Source of the DNA: Tannerella sp. | GTDB lineage: Bacteria; Bacteroidota; Bacteroidia; Bacteroidales; Tannerellaceae | Length of the DNA stretch: 10,837 bases | Assembly: GCA_031260095.1 (NCBI GenBank) | Contig: JAIRKN010000080.1 | Coordinates: 1-10,837 of the forward strand | Direction: 5' to 3' | In this document: positions 1 through 6,327 of the stretch, in pieces | Layout: each line of letters begins with the position of its first letter | How positions within the stretch are numbered: the stretch's first letter is position 1 | Position numbers and translations under genes: made by a program | The notes under the pieces: model-generated | Database searches by the model: none | Seen by the model: only the letters and a program-made list of their open reading frames with translations | Told to the model about the DNA's origin: nothing

Positions 1-10
1 ATCGGATCCG

Positions 11-130
11 TCCAACGCAAATTGATTTTCGTCAACGCCGATTGTCGCTGGTCAACGCCGATTGTCGTTAACAAACGCCGATTGATTTTGGCCAACGACA
101 ATTGATTTTCGCCAAAATCACGCGGATTTG
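11..130. repeat. Degenerate 20-bp tandem repeat, six units
   Basis: Six consecutive 20-base units (11-30, 31-50, 51-70, 71-90, 91-110, 111-130) share the pattern NNCAACGCCGATTGATTTTS. The four middle units are very similar; the first is slightly and the sixth strongly diverged. Bases 1-10 look like the end of a further unit, so the array probably continues left of the window. A seventh unit start (131-136) merges into the heptad array that follows. The minus strand is open through the array in one frame, giving KINRR/ENQ-like peptide words, but has no ATG there. I treat it as non-coding repeat. There are no unique spacers between units, so it is not a CRISPR array. No function can be read from it. 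Confidence 0.85.
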
Positions 131-135
131 GCCAA

Positions 136-247
136 AGTCATAAGTTTTAAGTCGTAAGTCATAAGTTTTAAGTCGTAAGTCATAAGTTTTAAGTCGTAAG
201 TCATAAGTCGTAAGTCATAAGTCATAAGTTGTAAGTCATAAGTTGTA
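136..247. repeat. Phased heptanucleotide array AGTYRTA, 16 units
   Basis: Sixteen 7-base units run without a phase slip. They are variants AGTCATA, AGTTTTA, AGTCGTA and AGTTGTA. The first nine form a 21-base higher-order unit (AGTCATA-AGTTTTA-AGTCGTA) repeated three times at 136-198, so the array has probably grown at two scales. After base 247 comes a short AT-rich spacer, then the same heptad in inverted orientation. The array lies downstream of the GNAT gene stop (335, minus strand), so it is transcribed as 3' untranslated RNA only if the operon transcript runs through. Confidence 0.9.
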
Positions 248-256
248 GGTGAATTT

Positions 257-326
257 CGACTTTTTTTACGACTTTCGACTTACGACTTACGACTAAGTTT
301 CGACTTACGACTTACGACTTACGACT
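257..326 (-). repeat. Inverted heptad block, half of a long hairpin
   Basis: Nine CGACT cores begin at 257, 269, 276, 283, 290, 301, 308, 315 and 322, mostly 7 bases apart, as TACGACT. This is the reverse complement of the AGTCGTA unit in the array at 136-247. The two blocks could fold into a long imperfect stem with a loop near 248-256. The block starts 8 bases past the stop codon of the minus-strand GNAT gene. A role as a terminator or 3'-end stabiliser for that operon is therefore plausible but inferred. In the minus-strand RNA many unit pairs match with G-U wobble, whereas the plus-strand RNA would have A-C mismatches at those positions. An A-tract (complement of T261-267) interrupts the arm. 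Confidence 0.7.
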
Positions 327-334
327 AAGCGTTA

Positions 335-1222
335 TCAATCGAGCATTAGGGAGAGGTATAAATCTGCAATCTCGCGGTTTTGTTTGTCGAGCGTACAGGC
401 AAGTCCGTAAGGATGTATTTGCCGGTTGACGGATATGGCGCTTTTTTCCGGTTTGAAGGGGAGGTGGATGTTGGCTCTCTGTGCATGATAGAGGTGGAGG
501 AGGTGATTGAGGAGGGCTTTTTTTGCCGGCGGGTCGTCGTATAATAATTCTTTTATACGGATCGTACGTTCCGTTTCCGGTCGGGCGAAGGCAATGCCGG
601 ACGGTTTATTTTCTTTAAGTGCGATCCATGTGGAGCCATGGTCGCAGATTAAATCACGGAGGATCGTTTCGAAATCATACGCATTGTGCAGTACGGCGCA
701 CCGGCGTTCGCGTTGTTTCCGGTCGAAATATGGAAAACCCATCTCCCCGGTGCACGGGATCAATCTATAACCGGAGATGTCGACATTCACCGTGGGATCT
801 TCGCAATAAAATTCCGTCGTATAATTTACCGGATGTATATAGCCGAACTGTCGGTAGAAATCAAACAGCCATGCTTCCGCAGGGATTAGAACCGATAAGA
901 TATAACCTCTCCGGCGCATCACGTTCATCGCTTCCGCCATTAAGAGGTGCATGATTCCTTTTCCGCGTTCCGGCTGGAGTGTGCAAACGCCGCATACATA
1001 AGCGGAAGGAAGGATGCTCTCGGCCACTTTTATGTCGCAGGGTATCATCTGCAAGGCGGAGATAATCCGCTTGTCACGTTTCACAACGAGCGTATTCTCC
1101 GGTTTGAAAACGCGGCGGAAGAACAAATCAACAAACGCGACGGAATCACGGAACGCCTCCTGCCACAAAGCCATAAGTTCATGCCGGTCGTCGGACAGGG
1201 GATGTTGCGGGTCAATCTTCAT
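335..1222 (-). CDS. GNAT-family N-acetyltransferase (Eis-like, two-domain)
   Basis: A 295-residue protein that most likely transfers an acyl group from acyl-CoA to an amine; the substrate is unknown. The GNAT acetyl-CoA-binding core is visible at about residues 77-105: a beta strand with VCGVCTLQPE, then the pyrophosphate loop RGKGIM (86-91) and a helix. It is followed by a second strand (LSVLIPA, 109-115) and the usual FYRQFGY (122-128). About 160 further residues after the core suggest the longer Eis/COG4552-like architecture with a C-terminal domain, not a single-domain GNAT. It is the last gene of the minus-strand run, starting 12 bases after the DUF2156 stop. No clear Shine-Dalgarno is seen, as is usual in Bacteroidetes. 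The ATG at 1222 is the first in frame and gives a normal N-terminus. Fold assignment is firm; biological role is not. Confidence 0.8.
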   Translation of the reverse strand: MKIDPQHPLSDDRHELMALWQEAFRDSVAFVDLFFRRVFKPENTLVVKRDKRIISALQMIPCDIKVAESILPSAYVCGVCTLQPERGKGIMHLLMAEAMNVMRRRGYILSVLIPAEAWLFDFYRQFGYIHPVNYTTEFYCEDPTVNVDISGYRLIPCTGEMGFPYFDRKQRERRCAVLHNAYDFETILRDLICDHGSTWIALKENKPSGIAFARPETERTIRIKELLYDDPPAKKALLNHLLHLYHAQRANIHLPFKPEKSAISVNRQIHPYGLACTLDKQNREIADLYLSLMLD

Positions 1223-1234
1223 AGAAAGGTGGAT

Positions 1235-2140
1235 TTACCGTCTTTTGACGGCCGAATTTTTTTCCAGAAGCAGGACGGGGTTATAAGAGAGTTTAGATTT
1301 GCGAAGTCCCGCTATTCCCAAATCTTCTTCCCGGTTTATGTAAGTATATTGTGGTGGAATCCGGGACGCAAATTCCTGATTGATCACGCTGAAGACGCCT
1401 TCATAACGGACATCTGCCTTTTCGACGTGGATGCCGAATGTCCGGCGGTTTATGGGCGAACCGTAGGTAAATGCGATTATTTTACCCTCCACAAGGATCG
1501 CTCCGCCTGTGAGCCCCAGTTCTTCAAAATGTTGCATGGCAAACGTCATAGAAATACTTTCGTGAGCGAGATCTTGCCGATCCTTTCCCTCCGGATTCGC
1601 CTTACACCAGATCCGCTCGACCTCCATGCACTGGCAAACCACGTCCGGTGTGACAGGCAGGTAGGTATACTCATACCGTTTCTTAAACTTATTAATATGA
1701 TTTCGTTTCGGCTGGAATTTTTTGCCTTTGAGCGCAACCAGGTCTTCACGCAGATAGATATAATCAAAATAGTCGCGTTCCATAATATAGGTAAAACTGT
1801 CGGGAAAGAGGGCATTCATTTTATTCTTTGAGTCCGGCGTCACTCCGAGGATCAACAGAGTATACTCCATTTCTTCGGCATCTTGTTCAAGTCGTTCAAT
1901 AGCTGCTTTCAGGTCGCCGTTACCGGCTGGAAACATATATGCCAGGTGCTTTCTCCCTTTTTCCTCCACATAGAAACGGACAAAGAGAAAGCCGTCCATA
2001 ACGGCATATTTGCTTTCATACAAAAAACTCCAGCTACACATGTTTGCAAAGGCATAGTCACAATTGGGAAGATCTCCCTGAAGCGTAAACGCTCTAATCG
2101 TTTCTTTATCTTCTACGGTTATCGGTTTAAATGATAGCAT
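1235..2140 (-). CDS. DUF2156 / phosphatidylglycerol lysyltransferase C-terminal-like protein
   Basis: A 301-residue soluble protein matching the DUF2156 (LPG_synthase_C, COG4866) family. In larger relatives such as MprF this domain transfers an amino acid from aminoacyl-tRNA to a lipid and has a tandem GNAT-like fold. Recognisable family segments are LPNCDYAFANMCSW (24-37), the basic stretch KKFQPKRNHINKFKKR (140-155) and the C-terminal NREEDLGIAGLRKSK (269-283). There is no transmembrane region, so it is the stand-alone cytosolic form. Its donor and acceptor are unknown, and lipid aminoacylation should not be assumed. It lies 47 bases downstream of the PHP phosphatase gene and 12 bases before the GNAT gene, so two acyl/aminoacyl-transfer folds are adjacent in one probable operon. 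Family call is confident, function low. Confidence 0.85.
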   Translation of the reverse strand: MLSFKPITVEDKETIRAFTLQGDLPNCDYAFANMCSWSFLYESKYAVMDGFLFVRFYVEEKGRKHLAYMFPAGNGDLKAAIERLEQDAEEMEYTLLILGVTPDSKNKMNALFPDSFTYIMERDYFDYIYLREDLVALKGKKFQPKRNHINKFKKRYEYTYLPVTPDVVCQCMEVERIWCKANPEGKDRQDLAHESISMTFAMQHFEELGLTGGAILVEGKIIAFTYGSPINRRTFGIHVEKADVRYEGVFSVINQEFASRIPPQYTYINREEDLGIAGLRKSKLSYNPVLLLEKNSAVKRR

Positions 2141-2187
2141 TGTTTGTATTAATTTTCAGTCATTATCGGGAAACATCGTTCGACGGG

Positions 2188-3036
2188 TCATATTTCAATC
2201 TCCTCCCATTTTCCGTTTACCGGCTCGCGTGTTGTCCGGTAGCCGGCTTCTTTCAGCAGATCCAGGGTTTCCGTCCGTCCGTCGTTCACCAGACCGGGAA
2301 AGTGGCAGTCCGAATTGACCATTACCGGGATATGGCGTCTTTTTAATTCTTTATACGAATGGATATGTGGATAAGTTTGTCCTTTGCCGGTTTTATTTTT
2401 ACTGTTTACTTCGACAATAAGATCCTTTTCGGCGATGAGGTCAAGTAATTCAAAGAATGCTTTCCGGTACCAGTCGGCCTGTATATCGAAACCGGGATAC
2501 CGGCTTGCGTTCATATAAATCTTGTCGACATGCCCGACGATATCAAAACCTCCGGCTTCGACCATATACATGGATGATTCAAAAAAATGTTCGGTCATAC
2601 GCCGGATACTTCCGTCATAATGCCTCTCGACGGCTTCTTCAAAATCCCGGTAGCTGCCGTCGATACACACCATGTTTTCCTCCAGCAGAGGCTCTCGTCG
2701 GGGCAGGAAATGAACGGAACTTATCCGGTAATCGAGCGGCATGGACTGGAAATAGTCTATGGAGGCGTTGTATGTTTTGTCCAGATAGTCGATTTCGAGT
2801 GCGAGATAAACTTCCAGGTATCCGGCATATTTCTTTTTCAACCGGTTAATTTCACGGATATACTCCGGCAGGTCATTTTTCGACATGTTCCAGAATGTTT
2901 CAAACGGAAGCGGGGAGTGAGATGAAAAACCGTATGCACGAAACTTGTGTGCGATCGCCGACAGGATGAAATCTTCCGGATGACTTCTGCCGTCGCAAAA
3001 AGTGCAATGGCTATGGAAATTACTGTTTTTTCCCAT
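2188..3036 (-). CDS. Histidinol-phosphatase-like PHP-domain protein (HisJ/HisK type)
   Basis: A 282-residue PHP-family metal-dependent phosphoesterase. The family removes phosphate from L-histidinol phosphate, the penultimate step of histidine synthesis (EC 3.1.3.15). All expected metal ligands are present: H8 and H10 in NFHSHCTFCDG with D15, H40 in SSHSP, E81 in LEIDY, H109 in SVHF, H169 in VGHVDK, and D243/H245 in NSDCH. Length agrees with the HisJ family, and the ATG at 3036 directly precedes the first metal motif. It starts 18 bases after the kbl stop, so it is almost certainly co-transcribed with kbl. No other histidine gene is nearby. Many Bacteroidetes use a bifunctional HisB for this step, so this enzyme may be redundant or act on another phosphate ester. 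Fold and activity class are firm, substrate moderate. Confidence 0.85.
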   Translation of the reverse strand: MGKNSNFHSHCTFCDGRSHPEDFILSAIAHKFRAYGFSSHSPLPFETFWNMSKNDLPEYIREINRLKKKYAGYLEVYLALEIDYLDKTYNASIDYFQSMPLDYRISSVHFLPRREPLLEENMVCIDGSYRDFEEAVERHYDGSIRRMTEHFFESSMYMVEAGGFDIVGHVDKIYMNASRYPGFDIQADWYRKAFFELLDLIAEKDLIVEVNSKNKTGKGQTYPHIHSYKELKRRHIPVMVNSDCHFPGLVNDGRTETLDLLKEAGYRTTREPVNGKWEEIEI

Positions 3037-3054
3037 ATATAGTATTACATACCT

Positions 3055-4245
3055 TTATTTAATAACATTCAGTTCTTTTCCTACTTTGATAAACGCGCGA
3101 ACGGCTTTATCTATATGCGCCTTTTCATGTCCTGCCGACAGTTGCACGCGGATACGGGCCTCTTCACGTGGCACCACCGGATAATAAAAACCGGTAACAT
3201 AGACGCCTTCTTCCTGCATACGTTGTGCGAAATCCTGCGACAGTTTTGCATCGTACAGCATCACCGCACAGATCGCCGACTGAGTAGGTTTAATATCAAA
3301 TCCCGCTTCTAACATTTTATGGCGGAAACACTGCACATTTTCCATTAACCGGCTGTGCAGTTCATCACTTTCATCGAGCAGGCCGAACATCTCTATGCTT
3401 GCGCCTGCGATCGCCGGGGCAAGAGAGTTGGAGAACAGGTAGGGACGTGAACGTTGACGCAACAGGTCAATAATCTCCCGATGTCCGGTAGTGAATCCTC
3501 CCATTGCTCCGCCAAATGATTTACCGAGTGTACCGGTGAACACGTCCACCTGATCATACACATCAAACAGTTCGGCTACTCCCCGTCCGGTAGGGCCGAC
3601 TACGCCGGCAGAATGAGATTCGTCCACCATCACAAGCGCATCATATTTCCCGGCCAGCGTGCAAATCCTGTCCATCGGCGCCACATGTCCGTCCATAGAG
3701 AACACGCCGTCCGTAGCAATAACGCGATAACGTTGTGCCTGCGCCTCCTGCAGGCATCTTTCCAGTTCGTTCATATCGGCATTTGCATAGCGGTAGCGTT
3801 TTGCTTTGCATAAGCGTATGCCGTCAATGATAGAAGCATGATTCAGGGCGTCTGATATAATAGCGTCTTCTTCGGTAAGCAGCGGTTCGAACAGCCCCCC
3901 GTTTGCATCGAAGCAGGAACTGTAAAGAATCGTATCCTCCGTTTTGAAGTAGGCCGATATTGCGCACTCAAGTTGTTTGTGAAGGTCTTGTGTGCCACAG
4001 ATAAAACGAACGGACGACATTCCGAAGCCCCGTGCATCCATTGCTTTCTTGGCTGCTTCTATCAGGCGGGCATTATCAGAGAGACCGAGATAATTATTTG
4101 CACAGAAATTCAACACCTCTTCCCCTTCGTTTACGCATATATCTGCTTTTTGCGGAGTTCTTACGATCCGCTCTTTTTTATATAATCCGGCTGACGCTAT
4201 ATCCCTCAGTTCATCGTTCAGGAATTGCTGAAATTTACCATACAT
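3055..4245 (-). CDS. kbl: Glycine C-acetyltransferase (2-amino-3-ketobutyrate CoA ligase)
   Basis: A 396-residue PLP-dependent alpha-oxoamine synthase (fold type I). It cleaves 2-amino-3-ketobutyrate with CoA into glycine and acetyl-CoA, the second step of threonine breakdown; the reaction is reversible. Visible signatures are CANNYLGLSDN (48-58), SDALNHASIIDG (131-142, H136 stacking on PLP), VDESHSAG (207-214, D208 and H211) and the Schiff-base lysine K242 in TLGKSFGGAMGG. I chose the ATG at 4245. An upstream in-frame ATG at 4296 would put 17 residues within the mRNA leader and overlap the promoter, whereas MYGKFQQFLNDEL matches the usual Kbl N-terminus and length. It leads the run kbl-PHP-DUF2156-GNAT. 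No threonine dehydrogenase is in the window, so the first step must be encoded elsewhere. KBL is favoured over ALA synthase or BioF by overall sequence. Confidence 0.95.
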   Translation of the reverse strand: MYGKFQQFLNDELRDIASAGLYKKERIVRTPQKADICVNEGEEVLNFCANNYLGLSDNARLIEAAKKAMDARGFGMSSVRFICGTQDLHKQLECAISAYFKTEDTILYSSCFDANGGLFEPLLTEEDAIISDALNHASIIDGIRLCKAKRYRYANADMNELERCLQEAQAQRYRVIATDGVFSMDGHVAPMDRICTLAGKYDALVMVDESHSAGVVGPTGRGVAELFDVYDQVDVFTGTLGKSFGGAMGGFTTGHREIIDLLRQRSRPYLFSNSLAPAIAGASIEMFGLLDESDELHSRLMENVQCFRHKMLEAGFDIKPTQSAICAVMLYDAKLSQDFAQRMQEEGVYVTGFYYPVVPREEARIRVQLSAGHEKAHIDKAVRAFIKVGKELNVIK

Positions 4246-4282
4246 AATAATTTCATTTATATTTTTCGAATAGTTAAAGTTG

Positions 4283-4314
4283 CAAAGATAATGCAAATCG
4301 GAAATAAAAACAAA
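4283..4314 (-). promoter_or_regulatory. Promoter of the kbl operon
   Basis: On the minus strand a TTTG (-33 element, complement of 4311-4314) is followed after 20 bases by TATCTTTG (-7 element, complement of 4283-4290). This fits the Bacteroidetes consensus TTTG-N19-21-TAnnTTTG. It predicts a transcript start near 4275-4280 and a leader of about 30 bases before the ATG at 4245. It lies between the lrp-like gene and kbl, so kbl can be expressed independently of the regulator. A 10-base palindrome AAAAGCTTTT (4312-4321) overlaps the -33 element. Confidence 0.75.
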
Positions 4315-4335
4315 AGCTTTTGCATGGTATCTGGT

Positions 4336-4797
4336 TCAGATAAATGCTCCATAGCTGTGTTTAATTTCGGCCATGACGAAGGTACTTCTTAATGACCCGA
4401 GACTCTCGATCGTCCCTAATACATTCAGTATAAACTCCTGATAATATTTCATGTCGGGTGCATGAATTTTCAGCAGATAATCATATTCGCCCGATATATT
4501 GTAACATTCGGATACTTCCGGAATGTCTTGTATGATACGGGTAAATTCTGCGACAATGTCACGGTTTAGTCTTTTTAATTTGACGTTACAGAATACGACG
4601 AAGCCGAAGTTCAGCTTTTCAGCATCCAGTACCGCAATATATTTCTTGATAAATCCTCCGGATTCCAGGCGTTTAAGCCGCTCAAATACCGGCGTTGTAG
4701 ACAGGTTGACCTGTGCCGCAAGCTCCTTGGTCGTCAGTTTGGAATTGTTCTGCAATATCCGTAATATCTGTAGATCTGTTTTATCTAAAGTCTCCAT
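4336..4797 (-). CDS. Lrp/AsnC-family transcriptional regulator
   Basis: A 153-residue regulator of the Lrp/AsnC (feast-famine) family, normally an octamer or dimer assembly that binds an amino acid. The N-terminus (1-60) is the winged helix-turn-helix: LDKTDLQILRILQNNSKLTTKELA, then NLSTTPVFERLKRLE (31-45) as recognition helix. Residues 64-150 form the RAM effector-binding domain, with the ligand-loop motif ISGEYDYLLKI (101-111). Length is typical. It sits upstream of kbl on the same strand and divergent from metY, with promoters back to back, so likely targets are itself, metY and perhaps kbl. The ligand could be an amino acid linked to these pathways (glycine, threonine, methionine), but the sequence does not decide this. 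Confidence 0.93.
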   Translation of the reverse strand: METLDKTDLQILRILQNNSKLTTKELAAQVNLSTTPVFERLKRLESGGFIKKYIAVLDAEKLNFGFVVFCNVKLKRLNRDIVAEFTRIIQDIPEVSECYNISGEYDYLLKIHAPDMKYYQEFILNVLGTIESLGSLRSTFVMAEIKHSYGAFI

Positions 4798-4837
4798 AGA
4801 ATAAAATTCTTTTAGACGGTTAATATATTATTCCGAT

Positions 4838-4916
4838 TAGAAAATATCCACTGATTAAATCTGCAAAAATAGGTTTATTTTCTATATTTTCAAATTATTT
4901 TGTTTGATATTTCTAA
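4838..4916. promoter_or_regulatory. Operator-like inverted repeats in the Lrp/metY gap
   Basis: A perfect 9-base inverted pair, TAGAAAATA (4838-4846) and TATTTTCTA (4876-4884), is centred 38 bases apart. A third related half-site, TATTTCTA, follows at 4909-4916, about 32 bases further. The sites cover the spacer and start region of the lrp promoter and the spacer of the metY promoter. Lrp-family octamers wrap DNA over several spaced, AT-rich degenerate sites, so these are candidate operators for autoregulation and metY control. The gap is very AT-rich, so chance occurrence is not excluded. Confidence 0.35.
4864..4894 (-). promoter_or_regulatory. Promoter of the Lrp/AsnC gene
   Basis: The minus strand carries TTTG (complement of CAAA 4891-4894), a 19-base spacer and TATTTTTG (complement of 4864-4871), a match to TTTG-N19-TAnnTTTG. 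The expected transcript start is near 4858, giving a leader of about 60 bases. Its -33 element is only 4 bases from the -33 element of the divergent metY promoter. Confidence 0.7.
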
Positions 4917-4930
4917 ATAATATAACTTTG
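4899..4930 (+). promoter_or_regulatory. Promoter of metY
   Basis: TTTG at 4899-4902, a 20-base spacer and TAACTTTG at 4923-4930 fit the Bacteroidetes consensus. The transcript would start near 4934-4938, leaving roughly 11-15 bases of leader before the ATG at 4949. There is therefore no room for a SAM riboswitch or other leader control; regulation must act at initiation or elsewhere. Confidence 0.75.
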
Positions 4931-4948
4931 CCGGAAAATTATTTAATT

Positions 4949-6235
4949 ATGGAAAAGAATAAATTACATTTTGAAACATTACAACTTCACGTTGGACAGG
5001 AGCAACCCGATCCGGCTACCGGAGCGCGGGCAGTACCTATTTATCAGACAACTTCGTACGTATTCCGTGATTCGGCTCATGCAGCGGCCCGCTTCGGACT
5101 GAGGGATGCAGGAAACATTTACGGACGACTGACGAATCCCACGCAAGAAATTTTTGAAGAACGTGTAGCAGTTTTGGAAGGGGGAGTTGCCGGACTGGCT
5201 GTCGCCTCCGGTGCGGCAGCTACTGCATACGCGTTTCAAAACATTGCCTATGCGGGAGATCATATCGTGTCCGCCAGAACAATTTATGGCGGCACATACA
5301 ATCTGCTGGTGAATACTTTACCTTCATTTGGAATAACCACTTCGTTTGTAGATCCCTCCGATCTGTCAAATTTTGAAAAGGCTATTCAGGAGAATACCAA
5401 AGCCGTTTTTATCGAGACATTGGGAAATCCAAATTCCAATATCATCGATATAGAGGCGGTTGCGGCCATTGCTCATAAACACCGGATCCCATTAATTGTC
5501 GATAATACGTTCGGTACACCCTACCTGATTCGTCCGATTGAACATGGTGCGGATATCGTAATCCATTCGGCTACCAAGTTTATTGGCGGACATGGTTCGT
5601 CCCTGGGGGGAGTAATTGTTGACTCCGGCAAGTTTGACTGGGTTGCATCCGGTAAATTTCCACAATTAACGGAGCCTGACCCCGCATATCATGGAATCCG
5701 CTTTACAGATGCGGCCGGTCCTGCTGCTTATGTAGTTCGTATCCGGGCCGTTCTGCTTCGTGATACGGGAGCGACCATCAGCCCGTTCAATGCGTTTATC
5801 CTGTTACAGGGATTGGAAACCCTTTCCCTCCGTGTAGAACGGCACGTAGAGAATGCCTTGAAAATAGTTGATTATCTGAAAAATCACCCGAAAGTAGAGC
5901 TGGTGAATCATCCGGTGTTACCCGAACATCCTGATCATGCTCTATACAATACTTACTTTCCACATGGAGCCGGTTCTATTTTTACCTTTGAAGTAAAGGG
6001 AGGCATTCAGGAAGCACATCGTTTTATTGATAGTCTGGAACTATTTTCATTGCTGGCAAATGTAGCGGATGTAAAATCCCTGGTGATTCATCCGGCAACG
6101 ACTACACATTCCCAACTCAATGAACAGGAACTTGCCGAACAGGGAATAAAACCCGGTACGGTACGGTTATCCGTCGGAACAGAACATATCGACGACCTTC
6201 TGGCAGATCTCGAACAGGCCTTTGCCAAGATTTGA
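4949..6235 (+). CDS. metY: O-acetylhomoserine aminocarboxypropyltransferase (sulfhydrylase)
   Basis: A 428-residue PLP enzyme of the Cys/Met metabolism family. It condenses O-acetyl-L-homoserine with sulfide to give homocysteine and acetate, the direct-sulfhydrylation route to methionine. Signatures seen: YGRLTNPT (58-65, phosphate-binding Tyr/Arg from the neighbouring subunit), ASGAAAT (86-92), VDNTFGTP (184-191, D185 to the PLP nitrogen) and the Schiff-base lysine K210 in [13 protein letters not shown] length near 430, the GGHGSSLGG stretch and the inserted region around 225-255 favour MetY over the shorter MetB/MetC enzymes (about 380-400 residues). I chose the ATG at 4949 because a longer TTG-initiated frame from 4904 would overlap the promoter. 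The gene is monocistronic, divergent from the Lrp-like regulator, and closes with an intrinsic terminator. It may also use O-acetylserine to some degree. Confidence 0.94.
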   Translation: MEKNKLHFETLQLHVGQEQPDPATGARAVPIYQTTSYVFRDSAHAAARFGLRDAGNIYGRLTNPTQEIFEERVAVLEGGVAGLAVASGAAATAYAFQNIAYAGDHIVSARTIYGGTYNLLVNTLPSFGITTSFVDPSDLSNFEKAIQENTKAVFIETLGNPNSNIIDIEAVAAIAHKHRIPLIVDNTFGTPYLIRPIEHGADIVIHSATKFIGGHGSSLGGVIVDSGKFDWVASGKFPQLTEPDPAYHGIRFTDAAGPAAYVVRIRAVLLRDTGATISPFNAFILLQGLETLSLRVERHVENALKIVDYLKNHPKVELVNHPVLPEHPDHALYNTYFPHGAGSIFTFEVKGGIQEAHRFIDSLELFSLLANVADVKSLVIHPATTTHSQLNEQELAEQGIKPGTVRLSVGTEHIDDLLADLEQAFAKI

Positions 6236-6251
6236 TTTTCAGTTTATCTCT

Positions 6252-6305
6252 TCCGATACTTATGATAAATAACATCCTTGTTATCATAAGTATCGGATTT
6301 TTTTT
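6252..6305 (+). terminator. Intrinsic terminator after metY
   Basis: A perfect 17-base inverted repeat has arms TCCGATACTTATGATAA (6252-6268) and TTATCATAAGTATCGGA (6281-6297), a 12-base loop and eight T residues (6298-6305). It starts 16 bases past the metY stop. In the other direction the hairpin is followed by AGAGAT, not a U-tract, so it serves mainly metY. It may weakly stop transcripts arriving from the convergent MFS gene. Confidence 0.93.
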
Positions 6306-6327
6306 CGGTTATTTGTAGTAAAGATCC

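Noticed and set aside
1..105. Plus-strand frame open from the window edge to TGA at 103-105
   Set aside because: It consists only of the 20-bp repeat, and the frame is short; no family resemblance.
11..130. Possible CRISPR array
   Set aside because: Units are contiguous with no spacers, are degenerate, and no cas gene is in the window.
118..225. Minus-strand 35-codon frame encoding MTYDLKL heptads
   Set aside because: It is fully explained by the 7-base repeat read over 21 bases and has no promoter evidence; kept only as an observation under repeats.
947..1831. Long plus-strand open frame of 294 codons
   Set aside because: It lies antisense across the well-supported GNAT and DUF2156 genes, shows no recognisable domain, and has a composition expected from a shadow frame.
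4246..4296. 17-residue N-terminal extension of kbl
   Set aside because: It would overlap the -7 box at 4283-4290, and the shorter protein matches the usual Kbl length and N-terminus.
4904..4948. TTG-initiated N-terminal extension of metY
   Set aside because: It overlaps the promoter elements at 4899-4930, and the ATG at 4949 starts a normal family N-terminus.
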